From an uncultured Bacteroidales bacterium (lineage in GTDB: Bacteria > Bacteroidota > Bacteroidia > Bacteroidales > UBA932), in the NCBI GenBank assembly GCA_902488725.1, contig CABTXO010000082.1:1-7037 (forward strand): a stretch of 7,037 bases of DNA, given 5' to 3'. The notes beneath the pieces were generated by a model. That model saw only the letters and a list, made by a program, of their open reading frames with translations. It was not told the DNA's origin and did not search any database. A program made the position numbers and the translations under genes. Of the stretch, positions 1-6,641 are shown in pieces (within the stretch, counting starts at the first letter, position 1; each line of letters begins with the position of its first letter).

Positions 1-2018
1 CTCCCGGACGGGGCGGCTGGGCCGGCGGGGGGGGCGAGCCGCGTGTCCGACAGCTGCAGGATGCGGTGCGGCTGGAGCGGATCCACACGCAGGGTCTTGC
101 CGCCGTCCACCACGGTCTTCCCGAGGCCGAATGCCACGCTCAAAACCCCGTCGGAGGCCTTCTCGTCCCCGATGGGGTAGGCGTTCAGGGAGCGGGCGAC
201 GCCGGAAAGGACGGGATAGAAACAATCCCCGTGCACGGAGCCGCAGATGTTCTGGATGATGATCGCCATCTTCTCCTCGCTCAGAAGGTTGCCGCTTGCC
301 TGAATATAGTTCCGGCTGCCCGTGAAGAACATGGAGGCATACACGCTCTTGATGGACTTCGCCAGTGCGCGCACCATCCGGTCCCGGTTGTCCACGGGCG
401 GGCACATGTAGGTCGAATACACTCCGGCGAAGGGCTGGAAGTTGCTGTCTTCCAGCTTCGAGGACGAGCGGACGGCCAGCGGCTGGTCCGTGGTGGACAC
501 GAAGGCGGCCAGGTTCTCGTCCAGGCCTTCCGGCAGCCGGGAGGCCACGAATTCCGACAGCAGCTCGTCGTCGGACATCTCCGCATCGATGACGTACTGC
601 AGGCCGTTGTCCAGGATGAAACGGTCGAACCATTCGGTCGTGAGGACGATCGTGCGCGGAATTGAAACCTTCATCCGCTCGTACCGGTCCGCAAGCCCAT
701 ACTTCTGGATCAGGTGGTTCAGGAATGCGAGGCCGCGGGCCTTCCCGCCCAGGGATCCGTCTCCGACCCGGGAGAACCAGAAATAGTCCCGGTAGGTGTC
801 CTTGTGGAACTCCGTGACGATGCCGCGGCCGATGCTGCGGTGGTAGGCGTTGATCTGCTCCAGCAGGAAGCTCCGGAATTCCGAGGCGACCGTGTGGTGC
901 GCTGCGCGGAAGGTGCCGGCCAGCTGGAAGAGTCCCCGGGCATAGAGCCACTTCGAGAACATGTTCCGGGAGGTGTTGCTGACCAGTACCTCGTCCGGAA
1001 TGTCGTCGATGATCCCTTCGAGCTGCGCGAGGTCCGATGCCCGGCCGCATTCCATGCCGGAAGCGTCCCGGAACACGAAGTCCCCGAAGCCGAACTCCGC
1101 CTTCATGTAGTCCCCGAGCTGCAGGAAAAGCGTTCGGGAATATTTCGTCACGAAGCCCACGCCGAGCTGCTGCGCAACCTCCGCCAGGCTGCCCTGCGAG
1201 GACTGCAGCAGTACCGGCATGAGCGGGTCGCAGGCCCGTGCCGTCCGGACCAGATCGATCCCGGCGTCGAGTTTCTCCGTGCCGGGCGCATCGGAGGGAT
1301 GCAGGATCATGCCCACGTCCGAAATGACCCCCAGCAGGTTCTTCTTGTATTTTTCGAAATAGGCGAGGGCCTCGTCGTAACAGGTCGCCAGGAATATCTT
1401 CGGCCGCGAACGCTTCCGGTACTTCTTCTGGTCGTCGTTCAGGGCTTCCTTCAGGAACTCCCGGCTCTGGGTGATCACGAGCTTGTACAGCTCGGGCAGG
1501 TAGTTGGAATAGTAGCGGACGGAATCCTCCACCAGCAGGATGCCCTGCACCCCCACGCCGAGCACGTCGTTTTCCGCGTTTGCCCGGTCCTCGAACAGCT
1601 TGATGATCGCCAGGATCAGGTCGGCGTTTCCATGCCAGCTGAAGATGGAATCGATGCCGCGCCTGCTCTCCTCCAGCACCCGTTTCCGCACCACTTTGGA
1701 ATAGTGGAACAGCAGGATGAAGGGGATGTTCCGACCGATGTCCTTCTGCTCCGCGGCGAAACGGAAGAGGTCCCTGTCCTGTTCGTTGTACATGCAGATG
1801 ATCATGTCGATGTCCGCTTCCGCATCGAGGACTTTCCCCGCCTCGCGCGAAGAATTCGCCCAGATGAACCGGGGCGGATTGCTGAGGTTCAGCTCCCGGT
1901 ATTCATTCACGACCTGCGTCTCGATGCGGCCGTCCTCTTCGAGGGAAAAAGCGTCGTAGTTGCTGCAGATCATCAGGATCTTCCGGATCCTGGACAGCAT
2001 CAAGGATTCTTCGTTCAT
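1..2018 (-). CDS. Receiver-domain / PEP synthase N-terminal domain fusion protein (3' end beyond window)
   Basis: The frame is open from ATG at 2018 to the left edge (672 residues seen, no stop). Residues 10-145 form a degenerate receiver-like domain. Residues 155-305 form a second receiver with the expected acidic pair (E164, D165), phosphoacceptor-type Asp (D234 in VISDVGM), Ser pair (S273-S274) and Lys (K292 in VTKYS). After a linker, a PPDK_N domain begins near 415: GGKARGL (K426, matching the nucleotide-binding Lys of PEP synthase/PPDK), LAVRSSSKLED (R517 as the conserved Arg), FAGVYSTY, MAIIIQNICGS and FGLGKTVVDGG at 629-639. The ATP-grasp catalytic segment with the Q-x-R motif, and any phosphohistidine or PEP-binding domains, would lie beyond the edge. 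It starts 10 bases after the methyltransferase stop, so it is probably co-transcribed. Domain assignment is strong. The role is inferred: a phosphorylation-controlled ATP-dependent phosphotransferase, cytoplasmic, with no signal peptide. I recall similar Bacteroidetes proteins annotated only as PEP/pyruvate-binding proteins. Confidence 0.92.
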   Translation of the reverse strand, partial: MNEESLMLSRIRKILMICSNYDAFSLEEDGRIETQVVNEYRELNLSNPPRFIWANSSREAGKVLDAEADIDMIICMYNEQDRDLFRFAAEQKDIGRNIPFILLFHYSKVVRKRVLEESRRGIDSIFSWHGNADLILAIIKLFEDRANAENDVLGVGVQGILLVEDSVRYYSNYLPELYKLVITQSREFLKEALNDDQKKYRKRSRPKIFLATCYDEALAYFEKYKKNLLGVISDVGMILHPSDAPGTEKLDAGIDLVRTARACDPLMPVLLQSSQGSLAEVAQQLGVGFVTKYSRTLFLQLGDYMKAEFGFGDFVFRDASGMECGRASDLAQLEGIIDDIPDEVLVSNTSRNMFSKWLYARGLFQLAGTFRAAHHTVASEFRSFLLEQINAYHRSIGRGIVTEFHKDTYRDYFWFSRVGDGSLGGKARGLAFLNHLIQKYGLADRYERMKVSIPRTIVLTTEWFDRFILDNGLQYVIDAEMSDDELLSEFVASRLPEGLDENLAAFVSTTDQPLAVRSSSKLEDSNFQPFAGVYSTYMCPPVDNRDRMVRALAKSIKSVYASMFFTGSRNYIQASGNLLSEEKMAIIIQNICGSVHGDCFYPVLSGVARSLNAYPIGDEKASDGVLSVAFGLGKTVVDGGKTLRVDPLQPHRILQLSDTRLAPPAGPAAPSG

Positions 2019-2023
2019 GGAAG

Positions 2024-2031
2024 TAAAATTA
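2024..2031 (-). promoter_or_regulatory. Weak -7-like box TAATTTTA before the receiver/PPDK_N gene
   Basis: On the minus strand TAATTTTA matches five of the six fixed bases of the Bacteroidetes -7 element TAnnTTTG. It lies five bases before the ATG at 2018 and overlaps the methyltransferase stop codon. It sits in a short A/T-rich island inside GC-rich coding DNA. No -33 element is visible at the usual distance. It may be an internal promoter giving an almost leaderless message, or simply the A/T-rich initiation context common in this phylum. Confidence 0.25.
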
Positions 2032-2799
2032 CAAATTTTCGCGGACTTGGCCGCGCCGCCGGAATTCGGCGAGGACGACGGCGGTCGCGACGGCTGCGTT
2101 CAGGGATTCGGAACCGCGCTGGTCGCGCGGCCAGGCTGGAATGAAGAGTTTCCGGGAGACTTCCCGTGTGACAGCCGGGGAGACCCCTCCGGACTCGTTT
2201 CCAATCACGATCATTGCCGGCACGCGCCCGCCCGTTTCAAGCTCTTCAGAATAGAGGTCCTCGCCGTCCAGATGAGTGCCGTACACGCTGCCCCCGCGGG
2301 AGCGTACACTCCGGCAGGCCCGCACGAGATCGCAGTAGCGGAACCGGACACGGAAGATCGCCCCCATCGTGGCCTGCACGACTTTGGGATTCAGCAGTTC
2401 CACGGTATCGGGGGAGGCCAGAACGGCATCGACTCCGAACCAGTCCGCAATCCGGAGGATGGTGCCCAGATTACCCGGGTCCCGAATGCCGTCCAATGCA
2501 AGATAGAGGCCTTTGCCGGCGATCACCTCAAGCATCGATTCCGATCCGGAAATCTCCAATTCCGCAGGTTTGCGGACCAGGGCAAGTACGGGCGAAGGGG
2601 AGGAGAGCCGGCTGATGCGGGACATGGCCTCCGCCCCGATTTCATCCTTCCGGTAGACCTTTTCGACGGCGAAAGCGGAGCGCTCCGCTTCCGCCACCAT
2701 CTTTTCGCCTTCCACGACGAACAGTCCCGTCTCGTCCCTGAATTTCTTCTGTGACAGGGACTGGATCAACTTGATTTCGGCATGGGTCGGCCCGTTCAT
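2029..2799 (-). CDS. TrmH/SpoU-family RNA 2'-O-ribose methyltransferase
   Basis: A complete 256-residue protein of usual family length. Residues 5-90 resemble the SpoU substrate-binding domain (LSQKKFRDETGLFVVEGEKM). The SPOUT knot domain follows with all three family motifs: motif 1 at 102-119 (LDGIRDPGNLGTILRIAD, with N110 and the presumed catalytic R116), motif 2 at 197-206 (IVIGNESGGV, E202), and motif 3 at 229-243 (GSESLNAAVATAVVL, N234). By family it methylates the 2'-hydroxyl of a ribose in rRNA or tRNA using S-adenosylmethionine in the cytoplasm, probably as a dimer. The exact target cannot be read from the sequence, so no symbol is given. ATG at 2799 shares one base with the TGA of the decarboxylase gene (TGATG), which suggests translational coupling and supports this start. 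The stop at 2029 is 10 bases before the next gene. Confidence 0.95.
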   Translation of the reverse strand: MNGPTHAEIKLIQSLSQKKFRDETGLFVVEGEKMVAEAERSAFAVEKVYRKDEIGAEAMSRISRLSSPSPVLALVRKPAELEISGSESMLEVIAGKGLYLALDGIRDPGNLGTILRIADWFGVDAVLASPDTVELLNPKVVQATMGAIFRVRFRYCDLVRACRSVRSRGGSVYGTHLDGEDLYSEELETGGRVPAMIVIGNESGGVSPAVTREVSRKLFIPAWPRDQRGSESLNAAVATAVVLAEFRRRGQVRENL

Positions 2800-4193
2800 C
2801 AGTATCCCAGGATCTTGAGCATGGATTCCGCACTCTGTTCCTCGGCGAAGACCCGCGTCGAAATGTGTCCTTCGCGGTCCTTGTCGATGAGCAGGTACTT
2901 GGGCGAAGGCTGCAGGCAGTGTTTTAAGCCGCCGAAGCCGGAGATCGCCTCCTGATAGGCACCCGTGTGGAAGAACCCGATGTAGAGCGGGTCGCGGCGG
3001 TTCTTGACAACCGGCATGAAGATCGCATTGGAGTGCGCCTCGGAGTTGTAGTAGTCCTTGCTGTCGCAGGTCAGGCCGCCGATGAAGACGCGGTGATATT
3101 CATCATTCCACTTGTTGATCGGGAAAAGAATGAAACGCTGCTGCAGGCCCCAGGTGTCGGGCAGGCTCGTCATGAAGGAATTGTCGATCATGTACCAGCA
3201 CTCCCGGTCGTTCTGCTGCTTGACGTCCAGCACCTTGAAGATGGTCGCGCCGGATTCGCCGACCGTGAAGTTGCCGAATTCGGTGTAGATGTCCGGCACG
3301 GGCACCCCGTGGACGTCGCACACCGACTTGATCTGGTTGACGATCTCCTCGATCATGTACTTGTAGTCGTAGTCCATCGTGAGGGACGTCTTGATGGGCA
3401 GGCCGCCGCCGATGTTCAGGGAGTCCAGGTCAGGGCAGATCTGCTTCAGGTCGCAGTAGAGGTTCAGGCAGCGGGAAAGTTCGTTCCAGTAGTAGGAGGT
3501 GTCCTTGATGCCCGTGTTGATGAAGAAATGGAGCATCTTCAGCTTGAACTTCGGGTTCCGGCTGATGCCGTTGCGGTAGAACGGGATGATGTCGCTGTAG
3601 CGGATCCCCAGCCGGGAGGTATAGAAATCGAACGAAGGTTCCTCTTCGGAGGCGATCCGGATGCCGAGGCAGGTCGGCACCTCGACAAGGTCATCCAGGT
3701 CTTCAAGTTCGTTCTTGTTGTCCAGAATCGGAAAAAGGTTGTGCCATCCGGCGTTCAGCATGGCGGCCATGTTCCGGACGTACTGCGGGCGTTTGAAGCC
3801 GTTGCAGATGATGATGGTGTCCTTGTCCGCCAGATCCTGCTCCTCCAGCCGCAGGACCAGGTCGAGGTCGTAGGCGGAAGAGGTCTCCAGGTGGACGTCG
3901 TTCTTGAGCGCCTGTTCGATCACGAACTTGAACTGCGAACTCTTGGTGCAGTAGCAGTAGTGGTAGTCGCCTTCGTAGCTGGCCTTGGACATTGCGTTGC
4001 GGAACATGCGCTTGGCACGCTGGATCTGCGCGGTGATCTTGGGAAGATAAGTGATTTTCAGCGGAGTGCCGTACTCTTCGATGATCTGCATCATGTCGAT
4101 GTCGTTGACGAACAGATTGCCGTTTTCCACCCTGAATTCGTCCTGGGGGAAGTCGAATGTCTGCCCCACGAGGTCGATGTACTTGTTCTTCAT
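2799..4193 (-). CDS. speA: Short Bacteroidetes-type arginine decarboxylase (fold-type III PLP enzyme)
   Basis: A complete 464-residue protein. It closely matches my memory of the Flavobacterium/Bacteroidetes proteins annotated as arginine decarboxylase, which start MxxKYxDLxxQTxxFPQ and end ILGY. Visible landmarks of the alanine-racemase/ornithine-decarboxylase fold: PLP-binding Lys K84 (YCTKSS), LHFFINTG at 221-228, glycine loop IGGGLP at 261-266, TEFGNFTVGESG at 304-315, catalytic-type Cys and Asp in GLTCDS (C376, D377), and GAYQE (411-415), a motif shared with classical SpeA. The expected reaction is arginine to agmatine plus CO2, the first step toward putrescine/spermidine in the cytoplasm. 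It is much shorter than classical SpeA (about 630-660 residues). The usual PLP-stacking His position appears to be F224, and EPGR is replaced by EFGN. A related substrate (another basic amino acid or carboxyspermidine) cannot be excluded. It is first in the leftward operon, with no Shine-Dalgarno sequence before the ATG. Confidence 0.9.
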   Translation of the reverse strand: MKNKYIDLVGQTFDFPQDEFRVENGNLFVNDIDMMQIIEEYGTPLKITYLPKITAQIQRAKRMFRNAMSKASYEGDYHYCYCTKSSQFKFVIEQALKNDVHLETSSAYDLDLVLRLEEQDLADKDTIIICNGFKRPQYVRNMAAMLNAGWHNLFPILDNKNELEDLDDLVEVPTCLGIRIASEEEPSFDFYTSRLGIRYSDIIPFYRNGISRNPKFKLKMLHFFINTGIKDTSYYWNELSRCLNLYCDLKQICPDLDSLNIGGGLPIKTSLTMDYDYKYMIEEIVNQIKSVCDVHGVPVPDIYTEFGNFTVGESGATIFKVLDVKQQNDRECWYMIDNSFMTSLPDTWGLQQRFILFPINKWNDEYHRVFIGGLTCDSKDYYNSEAHSNAIFMPVVKNRRDPLYIGFFHTGAYQEAISGFGGLKHCLQPSPKYLLIDKDREGHISTRVFAEEQSAESMLKILGY

Positions 4194-4233
4194 TCCGAAA
4201 CTGTATTCCTTAATAATTCAACACGCCGGTTTC

Positions 4234-4262
4234 AAAAAAGCCGGAGAATGCAAGTCCGGCTT
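4234..4262 (-). terminator. Hairpin plus T6 in the decarboxylase leader (attenuator or terminator candidate)
   Basis: Read on the minus strand, AAGCCGGA (4262-4255) pairs perfectly with TCCGGCTT (4245-4238) across a 9-base loop. The run of T's at 4239-4234 begins in the last two stem bases, giving the shape of an intrinsic terminator. It points toward speA, 41 bases before its ATG. The neighbouring gene on the right is divergent, so this hairpin cannot end an upstream operon. It starts just downstream of the -7 box at 4264-4271, so a transcript from that box would begin inside the first arm, leaving about six base pairs. A transcript from the farther box (4370-4377) would carry the full hairpin. 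On the plus strand there is no T tract. Confidence 0.5.
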
Positions 4263-4263
4263 G

Positions 4264-4271
4264 CAAAGATA
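4264..4271 (-). promoter_or_regulatory. -7 promoter box TATCTTTG for the leftward operon
   Basis: TATCTTTG on the minus strand fits the Bacteroidetes sigma-ABfr -7 element TAnnTTTG exactly. It would start transcription around 4257-4260, leaving a leader of about 65 bases before the ATG at 4193. The expected -33 TTTG is not clear; the nearest candidate at that distance is GTCG. The box is followed at once by the hairpin with T tract. Confidence 0.5.
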
Positions 4272-4308
4272 GACACGAAAATTCATATTTCGACCTTATC
4301 ATGCCGAA

Positions 4309-4403
4309 AAACTCGGAAAGAAGGGGGAAATTTTAAATATCCTGGCATAAAAACTACAGATTATTTGCCCAAAACTAAATAATACTTGTGAGAAACTCGG
4401 AAA
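4309..4403. repeat. 11-base direct repeat AAACTCGGAAA in the divergent region
   Basis: AAACTCGGAAA occurs at 4309-4319 and again at 4393-4403, same orientation, 84 bases apart, flanking the central part of the intergenic region. The left copy is preceded by CCGA, giving a short CCGA/TCGG inverted repeat. The right copy lies 7 bases before the rightward -7 box. It might be a regulator binding site pair, but with only two copies in A-rich DNA it may be chance. Confidence 0.25.
4370..4377 (-). promoter_or_regulatory. Second, upstream -7 box TAGTTTTG for the leftward operon
   Basis: TAGTTTTG on the minus strand is another exact fit to TAnnTTTG. A transcript from it would carry a leader of about 170 bases containing the complete terminator-like hairpin at 4234-4262. 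No convincing -33 element is seen. The surrounding DNA is A/T-rich, so a chance match is possible. Confidence 0.35.
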
Positions 4404-4410
4404 AGCTTGC

Positions 4411-4418
4411 TAATTTTG
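4411..4418 (+). promoter_or_regulatory. -7 promoter box TAATTTTG for the TamL-like gene
   Basis: TAATTTTG fits TAnnTTTG exactly. A TTG at 4386-4388 could serve as the -33 element, though the 22-base gap is slightly longer than the usual ~19-21. The predicted start of transcription (about 4421-4425) falls on or next to the first ATG at 4425. The message would therefore be nearly leaderless, or translation would begin at a later ATG. Confidence 0.5.
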
Positions 4419-4424
4419 TAAAAT

Positions 4425-6641
4425 ATGATGCGTTTTTTCTCCGGAATATTGATGCGGAAGGCCTGGCCGGGGCTGTTGGCGTCCCTGCTGCTGTCGGGTG
4501 CGTGCAGCACCACGCGGCTGCTGGACGACGGCTCCTACCGCCTGGCATCCAACAGGATCACGGTCACGAACGATCGCCGCTTTGCCACGAAGGAGATCCA
4601 GAACTACATCAAGCAGAAGCCCAATTCCTACCTGCTGCTGGGCTGGAACCCTTTCCTGAACCTCTACAACTGGTCGGGCCGGGATGCCCCGAAGGGCATC
4701 AACAAGTTCATCCGGAAGATCGGCACGCCGCCGGTCGTCTACGCCCCGTCCCTAGTCGAGTCCTCCATCGACAACATCGAAAGGCATCTGGAATACCTGG
4801 GGTACTACGGCTCCGTCGTCGAGAGCGATGTCGCCGTGAAGGGCCGGAAGGTCGACGTCACCTACACGGTCAGCCTGGGGAAGCGGTTCCGGATCGGGAA
4901 GATGACGTTCGACGTCCCGGGAGGGGAGTTCCGGGAAGACTTCCGCGCCGATTCGGCGAACATCTCCGTCAAGCCCGGGGACTACCTTTCGGAGGATGCC
5001 CTGGAGAAGGAATCCGCACGTTCCGCCCAGTACTTTCGGAACAGCGGCTACTTCGGCTTCACCAAGAACTTCTATTCCTTCGAGGCGGACACCCTTGCGC
5101 GGCGCGACACCGCCGACCTGGTGATGTCCATCCGGGAATATACCCGCAACGAGTCCCCCGAGAACGCCCGCCTGCTGCGCAAATTCCGGATCGGAGAGGT
5201 GACGATCTCGCACGACAGGGGCCTCAAGTTCAACGATCGGGTGCTGCGCAACATGAACACGATCCGGCCGGGGGCGCTGTACGACGAGCGCGATGTGAAC
5301 AACACCTATTCCCGGCTCTCGGCCTTACGGATGTTCAGCGGGGTCAATGTCGAAATGAGTCCCCGGGACAGCGGCATCGTGGACTGCGCGATCAACCTTT
5401 CCCAGTCCCGGATGCAGGGCTTCAAAGTCAACCTGGAAGCCTCCACAAATTCTTCCGGTCTCGTCGGCATATCACCGAGAGTCAGCTACTTCCACAAGAA
5501 TATTTTCAGAGGGGCACAATGGCTCAACCTGAGTTTTCTGGGCAATTTCCAGTTCAAATATGACGACCGCCGGATCCGTTCCAACGAGCTGGGAACGTCC
5601 GCAGGCATCAGTTTCCCGGAGTTCCTCGGGCTGCCGAACTCCCTTTTCAAGGGACCTTCCGTTCCGCGCACCGAGATCGCGGCATCCTACAATTTCCAGC
5701 TGCGGCCCGAGTACACGCGCAACACCGTTTCGACCTCCTTCGGCTACACGGGATCGTTCCGAAACCGGTTCTACTACCAGTTCTATCCGCTGCAGCTGAA
5801 AATCGTGCACCTGTACAATCTGGACGGAGACTTCTACGGGACCATCTCGCGGAACCCCTTCCTGCGCGATGCCTATCAGAACCACTTTGACGCCGGCTCC
5901 GGCTTCACCGCATATTACACGACTTCTCCGGAAGTCAATCCCCGGACCTCCTACCGCTACGCGCGTCTGCAGTTTGATGTCTCGGGCAACGTGATGAGCC
6001 TGTTCAACCGCATGATGAAGCAGGATGAATACGGGGCACACCTGATCTGGGGGACGCCGTATTCGCAATATGTACGGACGGAACTCACCCTCGGGAACAC
6101 TTTCGTCTTCGGCCGCAACGACACGCATGCGCTGGCTATGCGGCTGCTGGGCGGCATCGGCCGCGCCTACGGCAACTCTTCGGCGATTCCGTTCGAGAAG
6201 CAGTTCTACAGCGGGGGGGCGAACAGCATGCGCGGCTGGCAGGCGCGCGACCTGGGTCCGGGCATGTCTCCGCGGGACACGACCTTCGTCATCCCGAGCC
6301 AGGCGGGCGACATGAAGCTGGAGGCGAATCTGGAATATCGCTTCCCGCTCTTCTGGAAATTCTCCGGGGCGCTGTTCACCGACGTGGGCAACATCTGGGC
6401 GCTGCAGCGGACCGGTGACGATGCGGATCCGGCGCGTTTCTCCCCCCGTACGTTCGGCGGGAGCCTTGCGGCGGACTGGGGCGTGGGTCTCCGGCTCGAC
6501 CTCGCCTTCCTGGTGCTCCGCCTCGACATGGGCATGAAGGTCCACGATCCGTCCCGCAGCGGCAACCTGTGGATCGGCCCCGGTGGCTGGTTCCGCCGCG
6601 GCGGCTGCGCCGTCCACTTCGGCGTCGGATATCCGTTCTGA
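4425..6641 (+). CDS. tamL: TamL-like outer membrane lipoprotein, BamA/TamA (Omp85) family
   Basis: A complete 738-residue protein. The N-terminus is a lipoprotein signal: hydrophobic core LLASLLLSGAC with the lipidated Cys at C27. POTRA-like repeats follow (roughly 40-150, 153-240, 252-328), each with the alternating strand/helix pattern, for example FRIGKMTFDV and FRIGEVTI. Residue ~330 to the end is a beta barrel with many alternating aromatic strands. SMRGW at 601-605 corresponds to the conserved loop-6 (V/I)RG(F/Y) motif of Omp85 proteins, and the chain ends in Phe, as expected for the beta-signal. TamL is the Bacteroidetes lipoprotein form of TamA, which works with TamB in outer-membrane protein or lipid delivery; no tamB is in this window. 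Start: tandem ATGs at 4425/4428, with another in-frame ATG at 4452 that gives a compact signal peptide (MRKAWPGLLASLLLSGAC). It is divergent from speA and monocistronic as far as seen. It could instead be another BamA paralogue, but the lipobox favours TamL. Confidence 0.93.
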   Translation: MMRFFSGILMRKAWPGLLASLLLSGACSTTRLLDDGSYRLASNRITVTNDRRFATKEIQNYIKQKPNSYLLLGWNPFLNLYNWSGRDAPKGINKFIRKIGTPPVVYAPSLVESSIDNIERHLEYLGYYGSVVESDVAVKGRKVDVTYTVSLGKRFRIGKMTFDVPGGEFREDFRADSANISVKPGDYLSEDALEKESARSAQYFRNSGYFGFTKNFYSFEADTLARRDTADLVMSIREYTRNESPENARLLRKFRIGEVTISHDRGLKFNDRVLRNMNTIRPGALYDERDVNNTYSRLSALRMFSGVNVEMSPRDSGIVDCAINLSQSRMQGFKVNLEASTNSSGLVGISPRVSYFHKNIFRGAQWLNLSFLGNFQFKYDDRRIRSNELGTSAGISFPEFLGLPNSLFKGPSVPRTEIAASYNFQLRPEYTRNTVSTSFGYTGSFRNRFYYQFYPLQLKIVHLYNLDGDFYGTISRNPFLRDAYQNHFDAGSGFTAYYTTSPEVNPRTSYRYARLQFDVSGNVMSLFNRMMKQDEYGAHLIWGTPYSQYVRTELTLGNTFVFGRNDTHALAMRLLGGIGRAYGNSSAIPFEKQFYSGGANSMRGWQARDLGPGMSPRDTTFVIPSQAGDMKLEANLEYRFPLFWKFSGALFTDVGNIWALQRTGDDADPARFSPRTFGGSLAADWGVGLRLDLAFLVLRLDMGMKVHDPSRSGNLWIGPGGWFRRGGCAVHFGVGYPF

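Noticed and set aside
66..665. Plus-strand open frame (199 codons) near the left edge
   Set aside because: It is antisense to the conserved PPDK_N part of the minus-strand gene.
714..2144. Long plus-strand open frame (476 codons) opposite the receiver/PPDK_N gene
   Set aside because: It lies antisense to a protein with clear receiver and PPDK_N motifs. Its translation is repetitive in V, E, D, R and L with no motif, typical of an antisense shadow in GC-rich DNA.
1960..2754. Plus-strand open frame (264 codons) opposite the methyltransferase
   Set aside because: It is antisense to a gene with all three SpoU motifs; its translation shows no domain.
2967..4382. Plus-strand open frame (471 codons) opposite speA
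   Set aside because: It is antisense to the decarboxylase and composed of valine- and aspartate-rich low-complexity sequence with no family signature.
4194..4424. tRNA or other small RNA gene in the divergent region
   Set aside because: No cloverleaf, T-loop or known RNA motif was seen; only promoter boxes and one short hairpin.
4388..5563. Plus-strand open frame (391 codons) overlapping the front of tamL in another frame
   Set aside because: The tamL frame carries the signal peptide, POTRA and barrel features. This frame gives an R/G/P/H-rich translation without motifs.
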